A stretch of 23,487 bases of DNA, taken from the NCBI GenBank assembly GCA_964556545.1, contig CAZKWE010000041.1, forward strand, positions 1 to 23,487, read 5' to 3'. Positions 1-6,517 of this stretch are shown here, one piece after another; the stretch's first letter is position 1; every line of letters begins with the position of its first letter. Origin of the DNA: JALSKU01 sp964556545. GTDB lineage: Bacteria > Campylobacterota > Campylobacteria > Campylobacterales > JALSKU01. The notes below the pieces were generated by a model. The model saw only the letters and a program-made list of their open reading frames with translations. It was not told the origin of the DNA and ran no database searches. Made by a program: the position numbers and the translations under genes.

Positions 1-10
1 AACTTCTCAT
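1..10 (-). CDS. Start of a probable RelE/YafQ-type toxin gene (cut by window edge)
   Basis: The stop codon of the RelB-type antitoxin overlaps an ATG in the arrangement ATGA (positions 10 to 7). The codons that follow would read Met-Arg-Ser before the window ends. Overlapping start and stop codons of this kind are typical of relB-relE and dinJ-yafQ pairs, where the toxin follows the antitoxin. Only three codons are visible, so the toxin itself is inferred from position, not from protein sequence. Confidence 0.35.
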
Positions 11-270
11 GATTTTAAATCATCCATAAACTCTTCTATCGTATCAAAATAATCCATTTTGCCATTATTTGCCTCATCTATAGCCTCTTTAAGTCTATCT
101 GATGGGACTTTTATTTCAAAAGGGAAACCCCTCTCAAGTCGAACTTTATTTAAAAAGACATTTATAGCATCACTTGCTGTAAGTCCATACTCTTTAAAAA
201 TAGTTTTTGCCTCTTCCCAAGCTTTTGGATCTACTCTTATAGAAGTTTGTTTTCTTGGCATAGCAGTCAT
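7..270 (-). CDS. relB: RelB/DinJ-family antitoxin
   Basis: An 87-residue protein. Its N-terminal ribbon-helix-helix region (about residues 8-45: RKQTSIRVDP, then an amphipathic helix and TASDAINVFLNKV) is typical of RelB/DinJ antitoxins, and the phrase ERGFPFEIKVP at about 46-56 is also characteristic. The acidic C-terminus (about 60-87) would wrap the cognate toxin. Members of this family bind DNA as dimers and repress their own operon; a dyad on the -10 box just upstream fits that. The gene follows hypE by 45 bases and overlaps the next start by ATGA. Family assignment is confident, but the exact subfamily (RelB or DinJ) is not resolved. Confidence 0.85.
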   Translation of the reverse strand: MTAMPRKQTSIRVDPKAWEEAKTIFKEYGLTASDAINVFLNKVRLERGFPFEIKVPSDRLKEAIDEANNGKMDYFDTIEEFMDDLKS

Positions 271-283
271 GATAGCTCCTTTT

Positions 284-305
284 ATACTTCGTTTGGAGTA
301 TTATA
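284..305 (-). promoter_or_regulatory. relB extended -10 promoter with overlapping operator dyad
   Basis: On the minus strand the sequence TGTTATAAT (-10 hexamer at 300-305) is an extended -10 box. No good -35 is visible. An inverted repeat with arms ATACTTC and GGAGTAT (one mismatch, loop GTTT, 284-301) touches the -10 and covers the likely start of transcription near 293. This is the layout expected for repression by the RelB ribbon-helix-helix dimer. The promoter lies between hypE and relB, so the module can be expressed separately from hypE. Confidence 0.55.
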
Positions 306-315
306 ACATAAATTC

Positions 316-1311
316 CTAACAAATCCTAGGTAGCAACTCTCCGGTTGGCATCTCTAAAAATCTTTTTGTTCCCCAAGAGCTATTTAGCACAACTTTTTTA
401 GGATAAGCTTTTGTTACTTTCGCTATGATGGAAGCATTTTGGTTATGTTTTTTTAAAAGTTCAAGTGCAAATGCGGCATGATTTGGCTTTAGGGCTACTA
501 CAAAAGTTCCTTCATTTGCTAAGAAACTCGGTTCAAAACCTAAAAGTTCACAAGCTCCCTCTACTTCACTACTTACCGGAAGTGAGTTTTCTTCAACCTC
601 TATACAAACATCACTTGCCATAGCCCACTCATTTAAAACAGCAGATATTCCGCCTCTTGTAGCATCTCTTAAGGCTACTAAAGAGAGTTTTTCATCTATC
701 AACTCTTTAACTATCGGATACAAAGATGCACAATCACTCTTAAGTGAACTTTGCATATCTATCCCCTCTCTTGCTAAAAATATAGTTGCACCATGACAGC
801 CTATATCACGACTCACAAGGATAACATCACCCTCTTCCAAAGATGATGAACTAAGCCCTTCATACTCAACTTCTCCAACTCCCGAAGTATTTATAATAAG
901 CTTATCTACAGTGCCTTTTGGCATCACTTTCGTATCACCGCTTACTATCAAAGCACCATTAATTTCTAACTCTTTTTTCATAGATTTTGTTATCTTTTCA
1001 AGATCTCTTAAAGAAAATCCCTCTTCTATGATAAAAGCAACTGTTAAATACTTCGGCTTTGCTCCCATCATAGAAAGATCGTTACAAGTTCCACAAATAC
1101 TTAATTTTCCTATATCACTTCCCGGAAAAAAGATAGGACTAACCGTAAAACTATCGGTACTCATAGCTGTTTTACCACTAAGAGTAAAAACCGCAGAGTC
1201 TTCACTTCTTTCTAAAATATCATTTTTAAAAGCTCTGTAAAAAACATTTTTTATAAGCTCATTGTTTTCCTCTCCACCATTTCCCATCGATAGAGTTATG
1301 TTTTTAGTCAT
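316..1311 (-). CDS. hypE: HypE, carbamoyl dehydratase of [NiFe] hydrogenase maturation
   Basis: A 331-residue cytoplasmic protein of the AIRS/PurM-like ATP-dependent family. HypE receives a carbamoyl group from HypF on its C-terminal cysteine and dehydrates it to a thiocyanate, the source of the cyanide ligands of the Fe(CN)2CO centre. The protein ends in the diagnostic PRIC, with Cys331 as the modified residue. Other landmarks are GSDIGKLSICGTCNDLSMMGA (about 64-84), SGDTKV (about 124-129), the RDIGCHGAT loop (about 168-176) and RDATRGG (about 215-221). Length is normal. The start overlaps the end of the upstream PIN toxin gene by 8 bases (ATGACTAA). An AGGAG lies 7 bases upstream, inside the toxin gene. 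In most genomes hypE follows hypD directly; here a toxin-antitoxin pair separates them. Confidence 0.96.
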   Translation of the reverse strand: MTKNITLSMGNGGEENNELIKNVFYRAFKNDILERSEDSAVFTLSGKTAMSTDSFTVSPIFFPGSDIGKLSICGTCNDLSMMGAKPKYLTVAFIIEEGFSLRDLEKITKSMKKELEINGALIVSGDTKVMPKGTVDKLIINTSGVGEVEYEGLSSSSLEEGDVILVSRDIGCHGATIFLAREGIDMQSSLKSDCASLYPIVKELIDEKLSLVALRDATRGGISAVLNEWAMASDVCIEVEENSLPVSSEVEGACELLGFEPSFLANEGTFVVALKPNHAAFALELLKKHNQNASIIAKVTKAYPKKVVLNSSWGTKRFLEMPTGELLPRIC

Positions 1312-1720
1312 ATTCGACTCCTAAAAATTCATCGTAATTTACTATTTTTATACCACAATCGGCAAACTTTTTATCACTTGTTAAAAATAAAGAACAACCA
1401 TTTTCTTTAGCACAAAAACATTGCAAAGTATCTTCTAAATCCAAATCATTTTCTAAAGAAAAGTCAAAAGCTTGTTTCAAAACATTTCTACCAAAAGGCA
1501 CTATCTTCCATTCATCTAAAATCCCTTTAAAAAATCTAATGCTTTTATTTTTATTTGGTATCAGATAATAAACCGTACCAATCATGTCTTCGCTTATATG
1601 TATGGCAAAATCATCATCTATACATTTTTTTAACACTAATAAGGCTTTATCATGATTATTTCTTGTAGGCTCTACTAAATCTATGACAATATTTATATCT
1701 AAAAAGATTTTATTCTCCAT
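1304..1720 (-). CDS. PIN-domain ribonuclease toxin (VapC-like)
   Basis: A 138-residue protein with the PIN fold pattern. It begins with FLDINIVIDLV, where Asp8 is the first acidic ligand. Further acidic residues occur at about Glu44 (ISEDMIG), Asp97 (DLEDTLQ) and Asp116 (LTSDKKF). Such residues coordinate Mg2+ or Mn2+ in VapC-type RNases that cut RNA. The gene overlaps the upstream antitoxin by 11 bases and the downstream hypE by 8 bases, so translation of all three may be coupled. All four acidic positions are present, so the enzyme looks intact. The RNA target cannot be told from sequence. Confidence 0.85.
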   Translation of the reverse strand: MENKIFLDINIVIDLVEPTRNNHDKALLVLKKCIDDDFAIHISEDMIGTVYYLIPNKNKSIRFFKGILDEWKIVPFGRNVLKQAFDFSLENDLDLEDTLQCFCAKENGCSLFLTSDKKFADCGIKIVNYDEFLGVEYD

Positions 1721-2006
1721 ACTTTTCCTCAGCTATCATCTTTTTTATCTCTTTATAATTTTTGTTTTTAAATCTATCCTCTATTTTAAGCTCATCTAGC
1801 AAATTTAGCATCTTTTCAAACTTTCTCTTTTTCTCCTCTTTCTCTCTTTTTTCAATCAACTTTTTAACATCATCAAGATATTTGCGAGATACAAAAGCAC
1901 CTTTTAATTTTTTGGTTTTTTTATCTTCAATCTCTACATAATCTACATTATCCAATATAGAACTATTTCTTGTTAATTCTCTAATGCCAATAGGTACTGC
2001 TGTCAT
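1710..2006 (-). CDS. Antitoxin partner of the PIN toxin
   Basis: A 98-residue, strongly charged protein. The first 50 residues (IGIRELTRNSSILDNVDYV, IEDKKTKKLKGAFVSRKY) resemble the Phd/YefM-like N-terminal fold, in which a short strand-helix element binds operator DNA. The rest, from about residue 48, is a long Lys/Glu-rich helix of the sort that wraps a toxin. The stop overlaps the PIN-domain gene, the standard antitoxin-first order. A consensus promoter lies just upstream. The role rests on gene order, size and charge pattern; the family assignment is tentative. Confidence 0.7.
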   Translation of the reverse strand: MTAVPIGIRELTRNSSILDNVDYVEIEDKKTKKLKGAFVSRKYLDDVKKLIEKREKEEKKRKFEKMLNLLDELKIEDRFKNKNYKEIKKMIAEEKYGE

Positions 2007-2028
2007 TCTTGATTCCTTATTGTATTTG

Positions 2029-2061
2029 GTATATTATACGACATTAACAAATATATGTCAA
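2029..2061 (-). promoter_or_regulatory. Consensus sigma-70 promoter of the antitoxin-PIN pair
   Basis: On the minus strand a perfect TTGACA (2056-2061) is separated by 17 bases from a perfect TATAAT (2033-2038). The TGA stop of hypD is part of the TTGACA. An 11-base palindrome, GTATA-T-TATAC (2029-2039), covers the -10 and is a plausible binding site for the antitoxin. Transcription would begin near 2026, about 20 bases before the antitoxin ATG. Any transcript would continue through the toxin into hypE. Confidence 0.75.
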
Positions 2062-3185
2062 GATAACAAATTCCCATATTTATAATAAGCCGCACAAGCT
2101 CCTTCGCTGCTTACCATACAACTACCAAGGGGTGAGTTTGGCTTACAGGCTTTTCCAAAAACTTTACAATCCATAGGTTTTGCTTTTCCTTTAAGTATTT
2201 CTCCGCAAATACAAAGCTTATGGTCATCTATCTTGTTTTCAGGCAGTACTTCGCCATAAATCCTCTCCGCATCATACTTTGCATATTCATCTTTCAATCT
2301 CAATGCACTTTTGTTGATATCACCTATACCTCTCCATCTAAAATGGTCTCTTTTTTGAAAGTATTTATCTATAAGTTTTTGTGCAGTCAAATTTCCTTCT
2401 CTTGAAACAGCCCTACCATATTCATTTTCAACTTCGCATCTGTTCTGGACAAATTGTCTAATTATCATTAAAATTCCCTGCATCACATCAACAGGCTCAA
2501 ATCCGCTCACAACCACAGGTGTACCATATTTTTTTGGAAATTCATCATAAATTTTACTACCTGTTATAACACTTACATGACTTGGTCCTATAAAAGCATC
2601 TATTTTGCACTCTTTGTCATCAAGTAAAACTCTCATGGGCTCCGGAACAACTACATGATTTATATGAAAAAAAAGATTTTGTATATTTTGATTTATGACT
2701 GTATTGAGCAAAGCTGCAGTCATTGGTGTTGTAGTTTCAAATCCTATAGCATAAAATATAACTTTTTTATCCGGATTTTCTTTAGCTATTTTTATAGTAT
2801 CCATAGGAGAATAAACAAATCTCACATCAGATCCCCCGCTTCTTGCATCTTGTAAACTTCCGTAACTTCCCGGAACTTTTATCATATCTCCCAAAGTTAC
2901 AAGAATTACATCTTGCTGCTTGCTTAAGATATAGGCATGATCAATTCTTTCTTTCGGCATCACGCATACAGGACATCCGGGACCATGTATAAAATCAATA
3001 TTTTTTGGCAAAAGCTGAAGTAAGCCGTATTTCATAATAGTATGTGTATGCCCTCCGCAAACTTCCATAATATTTATATTTCTATCAATCTTCACAGCTT
3101 CTTTTTCTATCTGTTTTGCCAATGATTTTATAGTTTTTGCATCTCTAAAATCATTATAAAGATTTTTAAGCTCAAGTTTGCTCAT
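2058..3185 (-). CDS. hypD: HypD, Fe-S scaffold for Fe(CN)2CO assembly
   Basis: A 375-residue cytoplasmic protein that, with HypC, holds the iron while HypE-derived cyanide and carbon monoxide are added. Family motifs are all present: MEVCGGHTHTIMKYG (about 40-54, with Cys43), GPGCPVC (about 68-74, with Cys71 and Cys74) and GFETTTP (about 148-154). The C-terminal cysteine cluster, at residues 325, 327, 340, 347, 356 and 364, includes the [4Fe-4S] ligands. Its start overlaps the end of hypC by 14 bases, as expected for a pair whose products form a complex. Confidence 0.97.
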   Translation of the reverse strand: MSKLELKNLYNDFRDAKTIKSLAKQIEKEAVKIDRNINIMEVCGGHTHTIMKYGLLQLLPKNIDFIHGPGCPVCVMPKERIDHAYILSKQQDVILVTLGDMIKVPGSYGSLQDARSGGSDVRFVYSPMDTIKIAKENPDKKVIFYAIGFETTTPMTAALLNTVINQNIQNLFFHINHVVVPEPMRVLLDDKECKIDAFIGPSHVSVITGSKIYDEFPKKYGTPVVVSGFEPVDVMQGILMIIRQFVQNRCEVENEYGRAVSREGNLTAQKLIDKYFQKRDHFRWRGIGDINKSALRLKDEYAKYDAERIYGEVLPENKIDDHKLCICGEILKGKAKPMDCKVFGKACKPNSPLGSCMVSSEGACAAYYKYGNLLS

Positions 3186-3426
3186 TTACTCTGTCCTCTT
3201 CTTCCATTTTTTGAACTATTTCTTTATAAAGTTCAAGGCTGTCAAGTGCTTGTTCTTTATCTATCTTATTCATGGCAAATCCGACATGAATAAGCACAAA
3301 ATCCCCGACTTCAATCGGTTCATTTATCAAATCAAGGCTAACCTTTCTTTTTACTCCCATTGTATCAACAGTAGCTATATTGTTTTCATCTATATGTTCA
3401 ATTTTACTCGGTATCGATAAACACAT
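3172..3426 (-). CDS. hypC: HypC/HupF-family hydrogenase maturation chaperone
   Basis: An 84-residue protein starting MCLSIPSKI. After removal of Met1, Cys2 becomes the N-terminal residue that binds the iron centre and contacts the large-subunit precursor. The small beta-barrel core reads through VDTMGVKRKVSLDLI and VGDFVLIHVGFAMNKID, and a Glu-rich helix follows at the C-terminus. The start shares one base with the hypB stop (TAATG). The length and the MC(L)SIP start are diagnostic of the family. Confidence 0.96.
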   Translation of the reverse strand: MCLSIPSKIEHIDENNIATVDTMGVKRKVSLDLINEPIEVGDFVLIHVGFAMNKIDKEQALDSLELYKEIVQKMEEEDRVNEQT

Positions 3427-4172
3427 TATCTCATCTCCATTTTAAATTTTATCCAATTTGCCACTTTTTTTAGTGATTCTTTATCTTTTATGCTGACTTC
3501 AAGTATATCAACGCCCGGTTTTAATTTTCTTGCTGCTTCTTTTTCTTTTTCAATATCATATTCAAAATACGGCAATAAATCAGTTTTTGTAAATAGTATC
3601 AAGTCTGCTTTTCTAAACATTACAGGATATTTTTCTATCTTGCTCTCACCTTCGGGGATAGATACCAATACTATATTTAAATGTGCCCCTACATCATAAC
3701 TTGCCGGACAGACAAGATTGCCTACATTTTCTATAAAACAGACATCCAAATCTTTAAGTGGCAAATGATGCAATCCTTTATGCACCATAAATGCATCCAA
3801 ATGACATGCTGAACCTGTTTGTATCTGCTGAGAGGGTATCCCTTTTGCTTTTAATCTATCAGCATCCCTGTTTGTCTCCAAATCTCCCTCAACCACACCA
3901 AATCTAAACCCGGCAATATCGCTCAAATGCTCCAAAAGTGTGGTTTTTCCACTCCCCGGACTACTCATAAGATTTATAGCAAGAACACCGTTTTTATCAA
4001 AATGTATTCTATTGTGATTTGCTTCATGATCATTTTTGTCAAGTATCTTTTTTATAACCGCTACAGTTTTTGTATCGTTCAACTGTGGATTGGAAAGTAT
4101 TTCTTCATGAGAATGCTCATGATTGTGTTCGTGTTCATGTTCAGTTATACTGCATCCGCAATCTGCACACAT
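3426..4172 (-). CDS. hypB: HypB, nickel-inserting GTPase with His-rich N-terminus
   Basis: A 248-residue GTPase that supplies nickel to the hydrogenase large subunit. The start is placed at 4172 because it gives MCADCGCS, the family's N-terminal nickel site (Cys2, Cys5, Cys7), with AGGAG upstream. A longer reading from 4286 would run about 98 bases into nikO. Residues 12-22 alternate His with other residues (six His), a likely nickel store. The G domain has the P-loop SPGSGKTT (71-78), EGDLETNRDADR (95-106), the dimer-interface metal site SACH (Cys123, His124), ENVGNLVCP (148-156) and TKTD (195-198). The gene follows nikO by 16 bases, linking nickel import and delivery in one transcript. Confidence 0.96.
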   Translation of the reverse strand: MCADCGCSITEHEHEHNHEHSHEEILSNPQLNDTKTVAVIKKILDKNDHEANHNRIHFDKNGVLAINLMSSPGSGKTTLLEHLSDIAGFRFGVVEGDLETNRDADRLKAKGIPSQQIQTGSACHLDAFMVHKGLHHLPLKDLDVCFIENVGNLVCPASYDVGAHLNIVLVSIPEGESKIEKYPVMFRKADLILFTKTDLLPYFEYDIEKEKEAARKLKPGVDILEVSIKDKESLKKVANWIKFKMEMR

Positions 4173-4188
4173 ATAAACTCCTTTAAAA

Positions 4189-4941
4189 TTAAAAATGTTT
4201 GTGATAATGAGAATGACTAAAATCTTTATGTTTATGTTTGTGCTTATGAATGAGATTTGCTCTTTGTAAAATATCCAAATCTCCATAAAGTTCTTCTATA
4301 TTCCCATCATATAATTTTTGATGTTTTTCATCTATAACAATTGCTCTATCACTTATCTCATAAGCCAAAGACAAATCATGAGTAGCGACCAGCACACTTT
4401 TATCAATATCCAGCATCTTATCTATAAACCAGCCGCTTGTTTTTGGGTCCATAGCCGCTGTTGGCTCATCCAAAAAAAGAATTTCAGGCTCATACACCAA
4501 AACGGAAGCCAGCATAACTTTTTGTTTTTCTCCGCCACTTAAAAAAAGCGGGTTTTTATCAAGAAGTTTTTCTATACCAAACTCTTTTGATATTTGCCAT
4601 ACTCTCTCATCCACACTACTTATATCAAACTCTTTTAGAGAAAAAGCTATCTCATCTTTAACGGTTGGATTAAATATCATACTTTCCGGATTCTGAAACA
4701 AAATACCCACTTTTTTTCTAAACTCTTTATTGATTTCTTTCTTTTTTATTTTTTTGCCTTCAAACCAATACTCTCCTTTGTTTGCAAAGTAAAGTCCGCT
4801 AAGAATTCTAAGAAGAGTTGATTTGCCACTACCATTGCATCCGAGCAGTGCAACTTTTTCATTTTTCTCCAAATCAAAACTTATGCCATCAAGGACTTTT
4901 TTGTCTTCGTAAAAAAACTCTATATTTTTTAATTTTATCAA
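4189..4941 (-). CDS. nikO: NikO/CbiO-type ATPase of a nickel ECF transporter, His-rich tail
   Basis: A 250-residue ABC ATPase that powers the NikMNQ membrane complex. Visible motifs are Walker A GCNGSGKS (34-41), Q-loop Gln83, signature LSGGE (134-138), Walker B ILFLDE (154-159) and the switch His188. The last 19 residues hold eight histidines (KHKHKHK and HSHYHKHF), an unusual tail that suggests metal binding at the cytoplasmic side. Translation starts at TTG (4941): no nearby ATG exists, and the TTG overlaps the nikQ stop as TTGA, with a GGGGAG upstream. Nickel rather than cobalt is inferred from the hyp genes in the same operon. Confidence 0.92.
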   Translation of the reverse strand: MIKLKNIEFFYEDKKVLDGISFDLEKNEKVALLGCNGSGKSTLLRILSGLYFANKGEYWFEGKKIKKKEINKEFRKKVGILFQNPESMIFNPTVKDEIAFSLKEFDISSVDERVWQISKEFGIEKLLDKNPLFLSGGEKQKVMLASVLVYEPEILFLDEPTAAMDPKTSGWFIDKMLDIDKSVLVATHDLSLAYEISDRAIVIDEKHQKLYDGNIEELYGDLDILQRANLIHKHKHKHKDFSHSHYHKHF

Positions 4942-5477
4942 AAAGCTCCCCTTGCTTTCATTGCCATTGTTCTCTCTTTGGCATCATTCATAGCTTTTTC
5001 AAGAAAAAATCCAAAAACAGTTGTGATAAAACTTTTTTCCCTTTGTCTGAGTTTTTTTACAACTCTTGCTTTAAAGGCATATTTAAAGTCATCAAAACTT
5101 TTTTTGTAAGATATAATCTGCGAAAGAGCAATACTCAAAAGAAAGCTCAAATTTTTTGAAAATGAAAAAAACTGCACGATATCTGATTTTGTAAAAAACC
5201 AGGCTACAAAATAGCTTAAAACATAAACTTTAAGATTAATGTAAATTAAAAATTCCCATATAGCTATATCTTTGATACAGCCCATGATGATATAACCCAA
5301 AGAAATACCAAAGTTAAACAAAACTATAGATTTGAGAACTTTTTTATTGAGTTTAATTATATTTTTATATGAAATACTCCACAGCAAGAACAATGCAAAA
5401 AATAAAATATTTATATCTTTAATCATAAGCAAAATTAATAAAAAAGATATAAAAAGAATTCTAATGAGATTTTTCAT
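4938..5477 (-). CDS. nikQ: NikQ/CbiQ-type transmembrane T component, short form
   Basis: A 179-residue membrane protein. It is hydrophobic from about residue 5 to 125 and ends in a cytoplasmic region with KARVVKKLRQR (about 134-144) and a terminal AMKARGAF. These are the two Ala-Arg-containing coupling helices through which EcfT/CbiQ proteins contact the ATPase. It is shorter than most CbiQ proteins (usually about 220-260 residues), but both coupling motifs remain, so it is probably functional. It overlaps nikN by 17 bases and nikO by 4. Confidence 0.85.
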   Translation of the reverse strand: MKNLIRILFISFLLILLMIKDINILFFALFLLWSISYKNIIKLNKKVLKSIVLFNFGISLGYIIMGCIKDIAIWEFLIYINLKVYVLSYFVAWFFTKSDIVQFFSFSKNLSFLLSIALSQIISYKKSFDDFKYAFKARVVKKLRQREKSFITTVFGFFLEKAMNDAKERTMAMKARGAF

Positions 5478-5763
5478 TTTTATTTACTTTTGCTATGATA
5501 AAAAATATTCCAAAAATCAAAGTCGCACCCACAACAGCAGATATATAGTATCCTGCTATGTCACTTAAACCTTTTATACTGTAATCACTCATAAAAGCAT
5601 TTATAGATTTTGCACTTTTTATACCTTTGGGTACAAAGCCTAAAATTTTTTGATAATACCCGCTGTCCCACTCTCCCCAAGCGGGAGCATCAGTCAAAAG
5701 TCCGATAGGAACAAATAAAAGCATCGATAAAAATATATACAGCAATCTTTTTTTATCTTTCAT
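5461..5763 (-). CDS. nikN: NikN-like small membrane subunit of the nickel transporter
   Basis: A 100-residue protein with two transmembrane segments (about 8-24 and 69-92) and a loop between them that contains APAWGEWD. This is the layout of CbiN/NikN subunits, which sit beside the substrate-binding M subunit and are needed for metal loading. Sequence in the loop (GFVPKGIKSAKSI) is reminiscent of the PDGLE-type NikN family. It overlaps nikM by 11 bases and nikQ by 17 bases, so all four subunits are probably made together. Identification rests mainly on topology and position. Confidence 0.75.
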   Translation of the reverse strand: MKDKKRLLYIFLSMLLFVPIGLLTDAPAWGEWDSGYYQKILGFVPKGIKSAKSINAFMSDYSIKGLSDIAGYYISAVVGATLIFGIFFIIAKVNKNEKSH

Positions 5764-6406
5764 GGCTAACCACCTTAATTTCTTTTTTTTGTTTTATGTA
5801 AGAATAAACCAGCATAGTAAAAATACCCTCCACAACACCAAAAAAAAGCATATGAGACCCAACCAATGCTATAAAAGTAGTTTTCAAATCAAACGGAAAA
5901 TAAAGAGGATGCCCGTTTTCATTCCAAAATATCGGCTCAATACCAAGAAGAAAAGATGTCAAAACAGATGAACTTACTATCCCTGTCCATCCCGCTATAA
6001 ATGGAGCAAATTTTATCTTTTTAAAAAAATTGAATGCATAATAACCTGCAAATGAACCAACAAAAGCCATAGAAAGTGCATTAGCCGCATAAGTTGATAC
6101 ACCTCCGTCGCCAAATATAACAGCTTGTATCAAAAGAACCAAAGAAACGGATATAAAGGCTATCCACGGATCAAAAAGTATCGCAATAATAACAGCACCT
6201 ACGGCATGTCCGCTTGTGGCTCCCGGTATTGGGATATTGAACATCATTATAATAAAACTCATAGCTGACAATACACCAATGAGCGGAAGAGTTTCTTCAT
6301 TGAGTATTGTTTTAAGTTTTTTAAATCCATAAATCCATAAAGGTGTAGCCGTCAAATATGTAGCTATAGCAATTTCGGGTGAAAGGTAGCCATCAGGTAT
6401 ATGCAT
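5753..6406 (-). CDS. nikM: NikM/CbiM nickel-binding S component
   Basis: A 217-residue integral membrane protein that captures the metal ion. The start is set at the ATG at 6406. It gives MHIPDGYLSP, and in NikM/CbiM the metal is held by the free N-terminus and His2. With this start, the conserved PGATSGHAVGA histidine falls at residue 67, its place in known NikM proteins. A GTG two codons earlier (6412) overlaps the AAGGAG ribosome site, so it cannot be the start. About six hydrophobic segments follow. First gene of the nickel/maturation operon, with an operator-like dyad directly upstream. Cobalt as substrate cannot be excluded by sequence, but the operon context argues for nickel. Confidence 0.93.
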   Translation of the reverse strand: MHIPDGYLSPEIAIATYLTATPLWIYGFKKLKTILNEETLPLIGVLSAMSFIIMMFNIPIPGATSGHAVGAVIIAILFDPWIAFISVSLVLLIQAVIFGDGGVSTYAANALSMAFVGSFAGYYAFNFFKKIKFAPFIAGWTGIVSSSVLTSFLLGIEPIFWNENGHPLYFPFDLKTTFIALVGSHMLFFGVVEGIFTMLVYSYIKQKKEIKVVSHER

Positions 6407-6420
6407 ATTCACTCCTTATA

Positions 6421-6442
6421 ATGAATTTTCATTCATATTTTA
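6421..6442 (-). promoter_or_regulatory. nikM promoter region with ATGAAT-N4-ATTCAT operator
   Basis: A perfect inverted repeat, ATGAAT-TTTC-ATTCAT (6421-6436), lies 14 bases before the nikM ATG. Directly next to it on the minus strand is a TAAAAT -10 candidate (6437-6442); no clear -35 is visible. A protein bound to the dyad would cover the transcription start. The same half-sites with the same 4-base gap occur upstream of the TetR-type gene at 16093-16108. The promoter assignment is tentative; the dyad is read directly. Confidence 0.55.
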
Positions 6443-6503
6443 CTTATTTTAAATAATGATTTTATTAAATAGCTCTGTTCTTATATATTTTTGGGACTAA
6501 AAA

Positions 6504-6512
6504 TGATATAAT
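6504..6512 (+). promoter_or_regulatory. Extended -10 promoter of the transposase-like gene
   Basis: TGATATAAT is an extended -10 box with a perfect TATAAT (6507-6512). Transcription would begin about 7 bases later, at or within the ATG at 6518. No ribosome binding site is visible between them. This points to a leaderless mRNA, provided the annotated start is right. Confidence 0.45.
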
Positions 6513-6517
6513 AAAGT

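Noticed and set aside
3426..4286. Longer HypB reading from 4286
   Set aside because: It would overlap nikO by about 98 bases, has no ribosome site, and would bury the MCADCGC N-terminus that binds nickel.
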